DNA of 64,000 nucleotides from Phoronis australis (taxonomy: Eukaryota; Phoronida; Phoronidae). The first letter of the stretch is position 1. Every line of letters starts with the position of its first letter. The notes beneath the pieces were generated by a model, which had not been told where the DNA came from, searched no databases, and was given only the letters and a program-made list of their open reading frames with translations. The stretch lies in the NCBI GenBank assembly GCA_002633005.1, contig NMRA01000212.1:364472-428471 (forward strand), in the 5' to 3' direction. Position numbers and translations under genes: made by a program. This document shows, one piece after another, positions 46,017 to 59,089 of the stretch.

Positions 46017-49000
46017 ACTCAGCAAATGCACATCTTGCCTGAAAATACAAAGTGGTCACCATAACTGTTTACTTGCAGTGTTTGAATGAAGTGACTAAAC
46101 AGACACATAGTTTCCAATGGGATACTTTCAAATAGAAACTTGGCAACTGGTCTCATGGGACTGGATACCAGTGGCCTCTAGAGGACAAGGAAGCATTTTA
46201 TAACTTTTCTTTAAAACACATTCCGTGTAATCACATACACTGTAATTTTTCTCCTATGCCACCCGCTGCGAAAACAAAATAACTTCAATCACAGGTCCCA
46301 TGTAATTTACCCCATTGCTTCCTCAATGTCTCCCCTTCATTTCAGGCTTCCTGAACAACACGGCTCATGCACATATCAACACAGACAACACAAGTCCTGG
46401 TTTATGAACACAAATCAAAGACCTGTAAACTTAGTTCACTGACTCACCGAGTTGTGCCCACATTCTAGTGAGTCAAATGACACTTTTTTGTTCTTTAGAA
46501 AAGAATCAGAATTAAAACTATACAAAATTCTGCGGGTTAATCTTTTTGGGTTACCCTGTATTAAAAAACATTAAAAGTGCCCAGCAAAACCACTCGCCAC
46601 ATCTTACAGTGTTTTAACATAATCTTGCATACTACCATTTGAATTATATTTTCCCCATAACGAGATTCAAAATAACGAGGAAACTGGTTGAGTAGCATTC
46701 ATTACACACAGTACAACATGCAGAGCGTGCCAAAAATAATGAGACAAAATGGCTTGGAATTCTCTTGTATCACCTCGCAAGGGGAATTTTCGGTCAAGAT
46801 GGCTATATTGGCAAGTCATGATGGGTCACTACACATACCGTAATTTTGTTTGACAAGTAGAAACTAGTACCCACACACCTTAGGAAGTCAAGTGCTTCCG
46901 CCTTTTCCGTAAATGCCTTGAGAAAAAGTGAGACATCTGCTTCACTCCATTCATTAGCTTTCAGTGGTTCGATAAACTACAAAAAAATATGTTGGCAGAT
47001 TCAAGAAGTTTACAGGTGCTAACAATACACAGAGGCTGGGTAAAACCAATCACACTGATACAGGAGATTTCACCTGTTGTTGTTTTCCAAATGCATTATG
47101 GGACGGTTGTTGGCAGGTAAACATATGGTGACATCACAGAAAACTTGATGACTTGTGAACAATATGACAGAAAACAACACTTAACATCATCATTGAAAGC
47201 ACAGGTCCACTGCAACATCCTCCTTGGTAGAAAACTTTTAGCAAATCTTTGGAATGAAATATTCTCGAGACACGTGCCATGCGATCACACAGAAGATAAA
47301 GCTCACCTAAAACACCAGACCTATGTTCCATAGACCCAACTCGTGAAAACCCAAGATTATGCATAATTAAGAGAAGTATCACCATTCATTACAAGCAAAG
47401 CATGTGATCACACTAACTTCACTCACTAAATTCTTGCCTACGGAACATAACCCAGGTTTACACACGTCTCCAAATTTTCAATGATATCATCGGATATATT
47501 TACCAGCCAAGAACCACTCCATAATGCATTTTAAAAACAACCATTAGCACCTCTAGTGGCAAATTTTGCTGTCGATAAACTCCCTCAAATTAATAAAAGC
47601 TTATGACAGCTAAAGATGGGCCACGTTGATGAAGGCAGTCTCAATTCTTCTACTTTAGTATGTCACTAGAATCTGGAGAACATTTTTACACAAGCGAAGC
47701 TAAACATAGTGAACAGTTCTATTAGTATGAGAGAAACACAATCAAAGCTGATAAATCACATTAAGTTGTGACTTCAATGAAAAATAGCACTTGCTTCCAA
47801 TTGTTATATATCATATTCTTCATATTAAGAAGCAATAAAAAAACTTCCAATGAAATTTAATTATACGGTCATGATCACATTCTACCCTACTATTCAATCA
47901 TGGTGAATGGCACAAACCTTCTCCAGAAGATCGATAAAAAGGTCCCTCACTTCTTTGCTGTGATTCAAGCCGGCTGCTATATTTACAAGAATCTTAGATA
48001 AATTCTACAAAGAAAAATAATGCAAATTCATCCATAAGTCAGCACAATTATCTCATAAGTCAGATTTAAATATTGACATTTCAACACTTTGGTTTCCATT
48101 CACGGAAACAGCTCATTTTCTTACCATAGCTAAACAAATCTCAGGATACTCTTAATAGTAAAGACACCAAATGATTAGACATGTTAAATGTCAGTCGACT
48201 ATCAAGCATTGTACAGTAACAAGTGCACAGGAGTTCTTATCAGAAAGCAATTTCCTTGGGATAAAGTATCATTACACACATACATTCCATTAACTAACTT
48301 TCATGTTGTAATAGTGTTGTCCCGGATTACACAGCAATAGAACTCTCCTTTGTCCCGAGGTAAGAAAGCCCATGCTACATTTAGAATGTTACACATTTTC
48401 TCAGGTCACATCAAAAAACGTTGAGGTGTATGCCCGTGGAAATATTCCTGATTTCAACAGTTGAAAAGTACTGCATGAAAGGGTATCCTCATGAAAGAGG
48501 GTTCTGTTTGGCTCAAAATTAACCTAACCAACTTGTTTTATGCACCAATTCTGCATTTTCTTTTCTGTGATGGATTTAGAAAAGGCAAAAAACTAAACAT
48601 CACGCATCCACAGATATTTGTCAAGTTTATGCAAATTACTCACGTTAGATTTCAAGCCCACAGCACGGTGGTAATACTTTTTTGGCTTTCAATGCGCGAA
48701 TAGGGAAATGCAGCTGAGAAAAATTTGTGAAGACTACGCCAGCAACGAAGAACATGTGGAACTCCAATGGGGCAAAAACCGTAAGACTGCACAAGTGCTC
48801 GACGGATATTGCGGCATTGTGGGTAAATACAGCAAGATTTGAGTGTCGCTGTGTAATCCAGGATGGCCCTATTATACAGCCATAGTAAATTTCTTCAGGC
48901 AGAAAAATGCTAAAAGTATACCCAAAGTCTTATCTACAGCACGTGAAGGCAGATTTAAGCTGTGCTTGATTTCATAACAGCAAAATATGCAGTGATAAAA

Positions 49001-52000
49001 GTAAATTTTATGCACACGCAACTTATGAGCTTTCACATCAAATTACTTACACTAAATCTTTTATCAACGTCAACGTAGGCATGATCAGACATATCACTCG
49101 CCTGTAGACTAACAAGAACTATCCTATAACAAGAAGAAGTCATTATTTAAAGCTCCGCCAGTACTATGTCCTAAAATGCAATTCTTACCATAGTAAATGG
49201 TAGAAGGGGAGATTGAACAATACAATGTTACCTCATTTCTTTAACACGACAAAGAAAATTAGGAGACTCGAAAATTTTGTTGTCACTGTGGTGCATTTAT
49301 ACTTTCAGCAATGAATCCTAAACGATAACCGTTTCAAATTACATAGTCAAGACTTATCGAGCACTTCAACTTACACGAATATTTTTCATGTACAATATCA
49401 TCATTACAGAACCTAAAGATATACTCAATACGTGTTTACCCACATTGAAAGATAGGCGCTAACACAATTATGAACCGAGACATAGATGTAAAGAACCCAA
49501 CACTGCATCCTTCACATCTTGTCAACATTGCTACTCAGTGCACAACAGAAAGGCTTAATGAAACTTATCTGCAGATATAATCGAAGAAAATTTGCACTCC
49601 GTGTCAATGATTGGGAATTTTCCCAGCAGTAAGGCAGCAAGACTGGGACTTTACAGTCATTTTGGCTGATTGTTATTAGGATGCATTGTAATACAATTTA
49701 TGCAAAAAGGTGCATGGCAGCAATGAACGGTCACAAGATAGCTATTAAACCACGTCATATTAACTCTTACACTACCAAGCGTGCCATTCCAAGAGTTACC
49801 CATTCACTGCCTGTCAGTAGTGTTTTAGCACCTGAAATCTTGAATACTCTACCTGGCGAATATCTGCCTCAATGTAAGATGCCATTATTTTTTAATATCA
49901 TAAATCAATGCTAGCGCACTTCGACCAGAAAATTTCATAGCAATCCACCAACACATAACAATAAATTTTATAACGTCTCACCAGAGTTTGCACTCTATAT
50001 TTTACTTATCCTCAAAATTTATTTGAAACTGGGACCTGCAGCTTTAAAAAACTTGGCAGACAGAGAATTTAAAGCATTACGTCTTGTGGTCATCACTGTA
50101 ATCTTTATCACAAAGTGGTCTCAGGTCGCGCAGGTCCTTGAGAAACTCCCTGTCTAAGTCTACATCCATGTCCTCGTGTTGTTGGCACTCTACACAGAAC
50201 AGACGGACATGTTATTATTAAGTACACTATATGTAATAAACAGACGTTAACTGCGATATACTCTTCTCTGCAGTCAATCCTGTCATAAACACAGACGCCC
50301 TGTTTCAAAGACATTATACAATTTTTGGCCCATTCTAAAGACACCAAAGTCACAATTCTTGACAAGTGCCTTCTTGCGCATGACTTGCCATTTTTGCTAC
50401 TGGAGTCCAACAAAAAACTAGAATTTTTGGTATGACTCATGTTAAATTAACTTCGCACAATAATGAAATGTGTCTACCTCGAAACACAAAGTAAGCTTCG
50501 ATTTTGTTAATTATTAGCATGATTAGAATTTTAAGTTTTCTATGAAAGGTTCACTGGTCTGAAGCAGAGTTTACAACAAACTAAAGTGGCATTACATAAA
50601 TAAGTTTTATTTTTGGCCACTTACCATTATAAAAAAATACCATATTAAATTGGTCTCAAATTGCTCTTTAGGCTCATTTTACGGCTTCAGAAGAACTCAC
50701 AGTTTGATTTCTTCATACCAAGCTAATAAAATCACAGGTCATGGCGAGACATGAAATTCAAAGATCTTGATTCGAAGCAATACCAAATTGTCAGTTCTTA
50801 ATGAACAGAACAAGATAAGACCAATTTTATAAAGGTAAGTGACCTATATCAAAATTTGGTATTTTGTCATAAAGCACGGATTTAATGCCACTTTTTCTAT
50901 GTACTCGTCTGGGTTACCGCCTATGCTCGGCTTACCGCCCACCCCCGAAATTTTCAATTTTTCAATTTTAACCGCCCATGCTCGGCTTACCGCCCACTCC
51001 TTGTTTTTTTAGATTCCCAATTTAAGCGCCCTGGGCGGTAACCCGGATGAGTACGGTAATATAACAACAACATAGTCTTGGAAAAACATGTCAAATAAAA
51101 GTAGAACTGCATTGACCTTGGAAAAACACTAGTGAAATACTTGTCTTACAGATTACATTTCCAATTAAACACGATGCCTCAGAAAATAATGGTTCGAATG
51201 TTACTGAGGTGTGAAAAAACAGCAAACTTATTCCGTGATTCAATACCTTTCGAGCTGTATGACCAGTTGACAATCATAGCATAAGCGCAATGGGCCAGAT
51301 CTTCAAAACTAAGATATTGCAGCTTCCTCTTGTTGGTCTCGAACCTTTGGTTCGTAATGAACACCATTGCAGCATACTGTCTGAAACACAGCAAAAACGA
51401 GAAATAGAGTGCAGAACTTCAAGAAAATTCTCACTTCAGGACTTGCTCTTATTTAGCCTGGGGTATGAGACGAGTTATGTAGCAGAATAAAACAAGAAGT
51501 GGATGGTCAAATAATGTCATGTATTGTGACGTATGAAAAAAAGTAACATAAAACAAAAGACTGCAAGTTGGCAAACAGAAATACGCATTGTGAGAATACC
51601 AATATGCCCCATAATAAAGTTCCAACTCTTTCCATGAAGATGGGGAGGCAACCTTCCTCCTAGACACTGCTAACATACCCAGCTGTCAGGCACAAAGTAT
51701 TTGGCCTTACGCTGTCGATGATTTCCAATAAATTTTTGGCTTCATAACTGAACTTGCGCTACTTAAAGAATCTTTAGCTGCTAGCAGCACAAATTTCCAA
51801 ATGAGCCCAACGCTTTTTTCAAGAACCCACATGTTGAGGCTTTTTGGTGGAAAACTCCTTCATGAAATGGAGGGCTCTTTTACAATTACAGATGGTCAGA
51901 CAGCTAAACGTAACTGAGCATTAAAATACATGATTGCACAATTATACTGAATGCCTTGTGCACAATGGCTCATTAAGTGGCATGTAAAAGTATACTCCAT

Positions 52001-55000
52001 GAAATATGACACTCCAACCACTTACCTTGCTAAAGCTGGAGACAAGAGGAAATTTGTTTTAATGTTTTCCACCAATGACCCCTCCATTTCTTCGACAGTT
52101 TTAAACACTCGCTTCATGTTGTCAAACTGAAACAAATTTCAAACAACAACAACTTTTTACGGATTCCATAGAACTTACAGGTTTAGAGACATGATTGCAT
52201 GGTCCTCAGACATTTACTTTACTTTATTCAATTAGTTTTTGAAACAAGTATGGTTGGCCAACATCAGTATATTTTTATCATTTGACAAACGAAAAGACGG
52301 AGAAATGTTTTTTCCAACAATTATCGACAGTAACTACCTATGAAAACAACAATGAATTTTGTCACATAAATGCAAAGACAAAGATTACTTAACCTCGTAA
52401 TTGTGAAAAAAAACATAGAAAATGAGTGCTTAAAGAACTGTATAAGGAGGTGTGTGTTTATTAAGTCTGGTCTGCACGCCACCTGTTGGCCACATCACCT
52501 GACCTAATGAACATAACTTTGACACCACTGTTAAAACTCATTGGGTTACTTTTTACAGTAAATACTCGTTTCCATTAGCACGTAATGCAAAACGCGTGAT
52601 GCAAATTGTGTTTAAATTGCTTTAGCAGTGAAATAAAACAGTTACAGAAGTTTCCATTTGTCTGCAATAGTAGAGCGCAAAGGCGCAATCCTCACTGCAT
52701 TTATTTGAAACAGATTGAGTAGAGCTTGAATATGCAAAACGGAAAGGGATTCTGTTTTCATGACATCAGGAATGGGGTTTCTCAGTTGAAACTACCAAGA
52801 AACATAATACAATGGAAGTTTACATAGGCGGATTTAGGGGGGGCGGGCCCCCCCTTGGCTGCTGCAAAAATAAAACAGCAAGAGCGTAGGGAAATGTTGA
52901 GTTTATTAATTAACCCCGGTAATTAAAATTATACGGATGAAACAAGATTTAAATGTGTGCAGTTTTAGTGTTTGGGGGGGGGCTCAGATCCAATTTCAAG
53001 TTCCAAATTCTGAACACGGCGCATTCGTAACGGAACTATGGCTAAGTATAGGCTCTCCCGCGATATCCCAGGCGACCAGCAGTGGCGCTGCGCACTACGA
53101 CTCCATTTCCGTCGTCTGCTCCACTGTGCAATGAAGAAAATTTACTTCATTTTTAAAGAAAATGGAACCTGAGTGACGATGAAAAAACAGAAACTGCTGG
53201 TAAGATGTGAATATTAATTGAAGCCTTAGTGAATCACTCAGAAACTCATAATTCTCTCTTTGTCAAACCTTAACTTAAGACGATTTCCAAAGCAATCCCG
53301 TCATTATTGCAAACACGAAAAACGGATTTGGTCTTTTGGGCATTTGAAGACTATTTTAGATACAACAAATTTGTTAAGAACCGATTGCACAAAATATAAA
53401 ACGTGTAATAAGCATTACAAAAAAGTAGGTTTCGCGTGCAAACGCTGTGGACCATAAACAAGTAGCTCTCTTAGTATAAGTTCAGTAGTTAAATCGTGGT
53501 GGTGTCGTGGTAAAGCACGCGTGCTCCATCCGCCAGGTTGTGAGTTCGAGTCTGTGGTACTTGCAGATTTTCCTGTTTGACACGTTCTCCGTTTTTTTTG
53601 GGTTTTTTTTGCCTTTTTTTTCTTGGATAATACTTCAGGAATCAAGGAAAATGATTGATTTTTAGAGGAAAAAACAGAAAAATTTCCTGACCTCCCCCAT
53701 TCGGTGCTATGCGCATCTACAATCGTGGTTTGCGCAAATGCTTACAACCGGACAAAATGTTGGGCCCCCCTTGAGATATCCTAGATCCGCCACTGGTTTA
53801 ATGAGTCACTTCTCAAAATGGCAAATGCCTACCCTATGCCCTAAGTAAGATACAAACTTGTGTTTTCTCAAAAAATAGAACATGAACCATGCCATGTAGC
53901 AATCTGCATCCTCACAATCATCCATCTGTTACAAGTGATATCTGGTCTCAGGAAATGTTTGAGTGCCACAAACGCTCAACGTTTACTGGATTCACTTTGG
54001 CTGTGGACCCGTGAAGTTTTGTATATTGAGTTGTATTTCGAAAAGCGTTTTCCTTGAAAACGCATCATTTTATACTGATACATGGAGACATGAAAATGCA
54101 TCGGCTACACATTACATATCATGCATTAACCAATTATGGAAACAAAACTACAGGTACAATGGTCTTAAAATAGAATCTTGTGATCAACTTGTCACTCAAA
54201 GCCAGCAATGTTCATCTAAAACAAAGCTAAACAATTGTTACAGTAAGGAATTATGCACAATAACATTATCAAAAGCGCACAAAATGTACACGTATTGGCA
54301 GACTCCTTGCACTCTTGTACACTTCAAAAATTTTGACCTTTTTCTCCTACTGATGCTTTTCAACGACATTGGTGAAGAAAATTTTAAAAGCATACACAGG
54401 CCACCAACCAGCCCTCCCACCAACATATGTCTTATATACATTTGTCAATAATTTGGGACGATCCACAACAAACAATTGCTTCAGGCGCACCTGTCTCCTA
54501 CAGCTGCGAAGAGGTACTTTGGTTTTCTCCATAACAATGTCAAGATCCTTCCTATCACGAGAAGTTAATTTCTTTCCCAACAGTTCCCGGATAACAGCTG
54601 AATCATACCTATAGTAGCTGAAAGACACAAAGAAATATGAAGGCAGTAAAATATATGTTATTCTACTTCCTATTTACCATATCCATTGGGATTTATCCCC
54701 AGGGCATTACATAATGCAGACATTTGGATATCACAAGGTGGACATCGACTGGAATACAGTTGAACATGAGATTTTAAAAGAAAAAACACGAAACATTAGG
54801 GGTGGGAGTATGGCTGAATGCGGAAATTAAGCTAAACAGGTATGGAACAAAAACAAATCTTACTAACATACTAATCGGGTCACTCAGCAATTTCAAAAAA
54901 CTTATCAAAGCACTTAGTACTTGCCATTCATTCTATAGCTGATTATTGTTCAACTCGATGATTGTGTAGAATTAGAAAATTTTGTTGTACGTTTCGACAC

Positions 55001-56246
55001 AACTGATGTAATTTTGAACTAGGAATCGAAAATTTGCAAGTGAACGTAAACCGAAGTCGATGGTATGGAAGTATTTAAGGTCTGTTAAGTGGAATGCTTT
55101 GAAATGAACTCAACTAAAACAAATCTCAACAAGATGAAGCTGGGAGCTTCATCAATATAAGAGTCATTGCCAAATTTTGAGGTAATCTTTTAACAAATAA
55201 ATTAATTCCCATAAATGTGAAACTTCCCAACTTACTTCTCGATCAACATTGCTCGAGTTTCTGGAGTCACTTGAAATACCAGTTGTTCAGACAATCGCTG
55301 TGGGAACTTCAAGGTTTTTTCCATCAAGCTGAACATGCGGAACTGATTCTGCACATCCAGCTGTAGAACGTCAAAGGTAACATTGAAGGTTGTCAGTATG
55401 CCTTGTCTCTGAAGTATGGCGGCAGTTTCCTCCGCTACAAAGAAAACAATAACTCAGTACATTCAAAAAGACTATCTCGCTTGACATTGGTACTGGTGCA
55501 ACTGCATTATTCGAAACTTCAGTGAGCTGTATATCACTTTGTTACTAGTAGTTTGTTTCAGATCCCAGGATTTCAAGTCTGGTGATATTCATGCCCTGAC
55601 AATCAGGTTCCGACAGTCCATGAGCTATATACTGAATTTGGGCACCACAAAGGATTGAGCACCTCTGAGGCCTTCCTACACCATAAGTCTAGAACCTCTC
55701 AAAATTCCAGCTTCTTCCGACGGATGACTGTGGGCTTGCACAATGGTTTAATGAACATGAGCACATCTAGGAACATGCACGTGAACAATCTGACAACCAG
55801 TCGGGGTAATTGAGAAATTTGAGATTAGGATGAACCAGTGATACTCACTACAGAGACTTGGTCGTGGCTGACAGGGAGATTGTTATAACTGGGAGGTGGT
55901 GCCCTGAGTGGTAGACAGGGGGAGCCTGTTTGGGAACTCGTTGCCTAAAGGCCAGTGCATTTCAGGTAAAAATCGAGTAAATGGGTTCCTCCTGAAAATG
56001 GCTACCGGAAACCAGTTTTCACTAAATAACGGACATTGCCGATACTCAATGTAAACTAGGAACCAGTAACTGGTTCCTACGTGAAAACTGGTTCCCCACA
56101 GCCATTTTCAAGAGTGACCAGTTTACTTGACTTTTAACCCATTTCACACCCTATAATGTCTTACCTAAATGACCCCTCAACCAAAGCTGATATACGTCTT
56201 CATCAATCAAGGTATTGTTTCCAACAAGGACATTGACGTCAACCAT
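45954..56246 (-). CDS. FIBP: Acidic FGF intracellular-binding protein
   Basis: Ten exons join in phase to 364 residues: 56246-56165, 55434-55236, 54617-54491, 52126-52026, 51380-51247, 50189-50081, 49123-49051, 48004-47918, 46976-46879 and 46038-45954 (TAA). The length equals that of a human FIBP isoform. Clear matches along the chain are [97 protein letters not shown] and [15 protein letters not shown] binds internalised FGF1 and is linked to mitogenic signalling and to cilia and left-right patterning in vertebrates; its biochemical role is not settled. The sixth exon ends at a usable but uncommon donor, GAC/GTAATG. The last 63 bases have been copied downstream (separate entry). Confidence 0.95.
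50740..50885 (+). repeat. Dispersed repeat copy in FIBP intron
   Basis: Blocks GAACAAGATAAGACCAATTT, AAGTGACCTATATC and TTTGGTATTTTG resemble the family at 5460-5640 and 36150-36890. Confidence 0.4.
50901..51054. repeat. 154-bp fold-back with GGGTTACCGCC ends
   Basis: TACTCGTCTGGGTTACCGCC at the left and its near inverse (GGCGGTAACCCGGATGAGTA) at the right differ at two positions. Inside, GCTCGGCTTACCGCCCA occurs twice about 55 bases apart. It is a MITE-like element within a FIBP intron. Confidence 0.6.
52823..53795. mobile_element. 973-bp non-autonomous DNA element with GGCGGAT ends
   Basis: The left end CATAGGCGGATTTAGGG and the right end (ATCCGCCACTG) are inverted; the right end read on the other strand is CAGTGGCGGATCTAGG. 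GTTTA flanks both ends (52818-52822 and 53796-53800). Both subterminal regions hold runs of GGGGG/CCCCCC. Open frames inside show no recognisable transposase. A tRNA-like SINE head is nested at about 53493-53565. It lies in a FIBP intron. Confidence 0.65.
53493..53565 (+). repeat. tRNA-like SINE head nested in DNA element
   Basis: GGTGGTGTCGTGGTAAAGCA resembles an A box and GAGTTCGAGTC a B box at tRNA spacing. T-rich runs follow (53588-53622). The stems of a real tRNA are not met. Confidence 0.45.
55974..56130. repeat. 157-bp hairpin (GAACCAGTTTT family), copy 3
   Basis: The arms CTGAAAATGGCT ... GAAACCAGTTTTCAC and GTGAAAACTGGTTCC ... AGCCATTTTCAAGAG are inverted, ending in GAGTAAA opposite TTTACTTG. 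The loop has CACTAAATAACGGAC and a second small palindrome, AGGAACCAGT/ACTGGTTCCT. It lies close to the first FIBP exon. Confidence 0.65.
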
Positions 56247-56672
56247 GGTGAGAGGAAGTGTCTGACAGAGGAGTAAGATACTTAGTTAGCCTGTTCCACT
56301 AACACCAATGGACCACAGCAACCTATAAATAATTATTAACCAGAGTCAGAGAAGTAATGCTTCATACTCCACTCCAGACAGCTGGAATATAGTCACAAGA
56401 GTTTATTTTGATTTCTAATTCTGGTATAGGCTAGACCCAGTATATTCCACCAACAACAAATCAAATGTCACTCCTCAGTGTTCACCAACATGACCACCAG
56501 TCACTCTGTCTCGCTTTGACTCTTATTATGTTAGTCTCTTGAGTCATGTCTTGGCTTGGGTCGGGAGTGAAGCCAACGACAACGGCAAGGGCCGGCAAGG
56601 CAGTGTCAGTGCTTTGCACGTCATAAGTTAAATGCAAAAATTACAAAATGAAACTGGATGTACCGCTTGCAC

Positions 56673-56804
56673 CTCGAAAGAAAATCACGAGTGTATGAAC
56701 TGGTGAATGCCTTTAAAACTTGCTCAAATTTCTTCACACAGTTCTCAGCATACCGAATCAACTCGTAACTTTCATCACGGACTCTTTCAAAGACGAACCG
56801 GAAA
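56673..56804 (-). CDS. Orphan exon candidate upstream of FIBP
   Basis: The minus strand shows an acceptor-like TATATGCAG, 132 open bases and a donor-like CGAG/GTGCAA. The translation contains FRFVFERVRDESYELIRYAE and NCVKKFEQVLKAFTSSYTRD, which is amphipathic and helix-like. I do not recognise it, and no neighbouring exon in phase was found. It could be an exon of an unrecognised gene or chance. Confidence 0.25.
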
Positions 56805-57217
56805 CTGCATATAATTGGCAACTTTCACGCTACCTGGCGGTACAAATGTCGCTTACTTCGTGGTGATTGCTCTGCGTTACTGACTTGGAATCAAGCTCAA
56901 CCAAGATTGCGTATGCGTGAACTTGAAATGCACGAGGAAACATGACTAGTTCACTCAAATAATAACGTTCACCTGGATAAAGATTTGCACTGCACTAAAC
57001 CAAATAATATGTTAATAAAATAATGTTAAATAACGTAGATGAAATAAATCTGAAACTATAAATAAGGCGCCGATCCAAGGATATTATTGTTTCACGAAAT
57101 GTAGAATATATATAGGTAACTAAAACAATAATAAAAGATCAACTGAAATTTTCGGATATAATAATTTCCATGATAGCAAGTAACAGCATATGTTCACGAA
57201 AACAACAACGGTTTTAA

Positions 57218-57266
57218 AACTTGACATGTTTCGGTATTTATTACTAAAACACCATCCTCAGAAGTC
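57218..57266 (-). ncRNA. Hammerhead ribozyme motif, inverted left arm
   Basis: On the minus strand: GACTT, CTGAGGA, extra T, helix II GGTGT/ATACC around a loop, GAAA, ACATGT, C, AAGTT. Compared with the right arm, one helix II base changed from C to T and turned a G-C pair into G-T, so pairing is kept although the loop sequence differs. This supports a conserved fold. Confidence 0.68.
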
Positions 57267-58631
57267 ATAATACAGTGGCCACCTAGCTAGGCCCAGCAAC
57301 AAGTAATGAAGCACAGATATAGTCAGTTACAGGGAGTGACAATGAACTAGACCAACAATGACAACCTGTGGTGTGTCAGTTGCCTATCGAGATTGGGCTT
57401 GCACCAACTGATATGTAAAGCCTCACGAATTTTAAGCTCCCGTTGTCATGGTTATTGCCTGGCCTATTATTGCAGTCATTGAAAGAGCACTGCTGATAAC
57501 AATGATTGGAGCTCTGCAGGTGAATATTTACATGTGAATTACTGTCAGAATTTAGATGTTCCTTGGTCCTGGTTTTCAAATGGCGAACAGTTTCGCCTAT
57601 ACAACTGGACCCACATCCAGCACAGATAAATTTGTATACTACCTTCAGTTGGACCGTAGACCCATAGAAATTTCGTCCTTAGGGTTAAATAATTGTTGGT
57701 GTATTTAAACTCGAGGCATCCTAATTTGAAATTCAGTGTAGAAATAGAGGTCGATAACGTTTTGCCATTTCTGGACGTGTTAGTAGAGCGTGAGGGTACC
57801 TCAGTGATAACATCAGTATTTCATAAGAAGATCTACACAGGACTGTACACTTGTTTTCATAGCTTCTCATCCTTTGTTTATAAAGTAGGTCTCATTAAAA
57901 CGCTAATAGACAGGGTATATCGCATTAACAACACTTGGGCTAGATTTGATTCTAATATCAAAGAACTTACAACGAATCTGCAAAAGAATGGCTATCCCCT
58001 AGAATTAGTCAATAGGGTACTGAAAGCAAGACTCCAACGTAACCCTGATGATGTTCATCCTGTAGACAAAACTAACTACAAGTACTTTAAAATACCCTAT
58101 GTTGGATGTTACGCCAAAATTGCTCAACGAAAACTCAACAAATTGATGAATGATTACTGTGTGATTAAGAGTTGTATTAAAATTCAAGTCTCTAAAACTG
58201 TCGAGTTTATTTAACCCTAAGGACAAAATTTCTATGGGTCTACGGTCCAAGGTAGTATACAAATTTATCTGTGCTGGATGTGGCTCCAGTTATATAGGCG
58301 AAACTGTTTGCCATTTGAAAACCAGGACCGTGCCAAGGAACATCTAAATTCTGACAGTAATTCACATGTGAATATTCACCTGCAGAGCTCCAATCATTGT
58401 TATCAGCAGTGCTCTTTCAATGACTTTGCAATAATAGACCAGGCAGTAACAACAAAGGAGCTTAAAATTCGTGAGGCTTTAACATATCAGTTGGTGCAAG
58501 ACCAATCTCAATAGGCAACTGACACACCACAGGTTGTCATTGTTGGTCTAGTTCATTGTCACTCCCTGTAACTGACTATATCTGTGCTTCATTACTTGTT
58601 GCTGGGCCTAGCTAGGTGGCCACTGTATTAT

Positions 58632-58679
58632 GACTTCTGAGGATGGTGTTTAATAAATGACACCGAAACATGTCAAGTT
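58632..58679 (+). ncRNA. Hammerhead ribozyme motif, right terminal repeat
   Basis: The sequence is the same as at 2062-2109: CTGAGGA at 58637-58643, GAAA at 58665-58668, palindromic helix III ACATGT and cleavage position C at 58674. With the left-arm copy it gives the element two motifs facing each other. Confidence 0.7.
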
Positions 58680-59089
58680 TTAAAACCGTTGTTGTTTTCG
58701 TGAACATATAATAATTTATACCACAATATTTGCATAGAATGGCCAATACAACCGTTTAATAACCCATTTAGTTATTTCACTAGTGAAATAACATTTTGGC
58801 GGGAACCTAGGCCATTGTTGCGGAAAAAATTCAAGGATATAATTTAAGAAGTTTTTATGTTCAATCCATTAGGTTCAAGCGTACTGAGCTTATCTATCCA
58901 AAATTGTTACATTTTGAGTATGTGAGGGGTACTGGGTTTTGGAGTTTTTCTATCATTTGTACAGAAAGATCTTTATGGTTTTTGGAATTGAAATGATTAC
59001 CTATCAGAAATGTTTTATGTTTAATGTTAAATCTATGATGGCGAAACCGATCGAGTTTGTAAATTATACGTGTTGGTTAGAACATTTTT

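Larger units (their letters stand above)
57168..58705 (+). mobile_element. Penelope-like retroelement, copy 2, with inverted arms
   Basis: A perfect 12-bp duplication (ATATAATAATTT, 57156-57167 and 58706-58717) flanks it. The left arm (about 57187-57690) is an inverted copy of the right arm (about 58208-58700). Between the arms is the end of a reverse transcriptase, with PNLKFSVEIEVDNVLPFLDV and [20 protein letters not shown] (57693-58214). A GIY-YIG-like endonuclease segment ([18 protein letters not shown], then [20 protein letters not shown]) follows in a shifted frame. Penelope-like elements are known for an RT joined to a GIY-YIG nuclease and for terminal repeats in direct or inverted order. 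The 5' RT part is gone and frameshifts fall near 58160 and 58330, so this copy is not autonomous. Confidence 0.9.

Noticed and set aside
53493-53565. Functional tRNA gene
   Set aside because: Same reason: Pol III boxes without a sound cloverleaf.
54369-54614. Plus-strand frame over FIBP exon 3
   Set aside because: Antisense shadow of the FIBP exon, whose protein match is clear.
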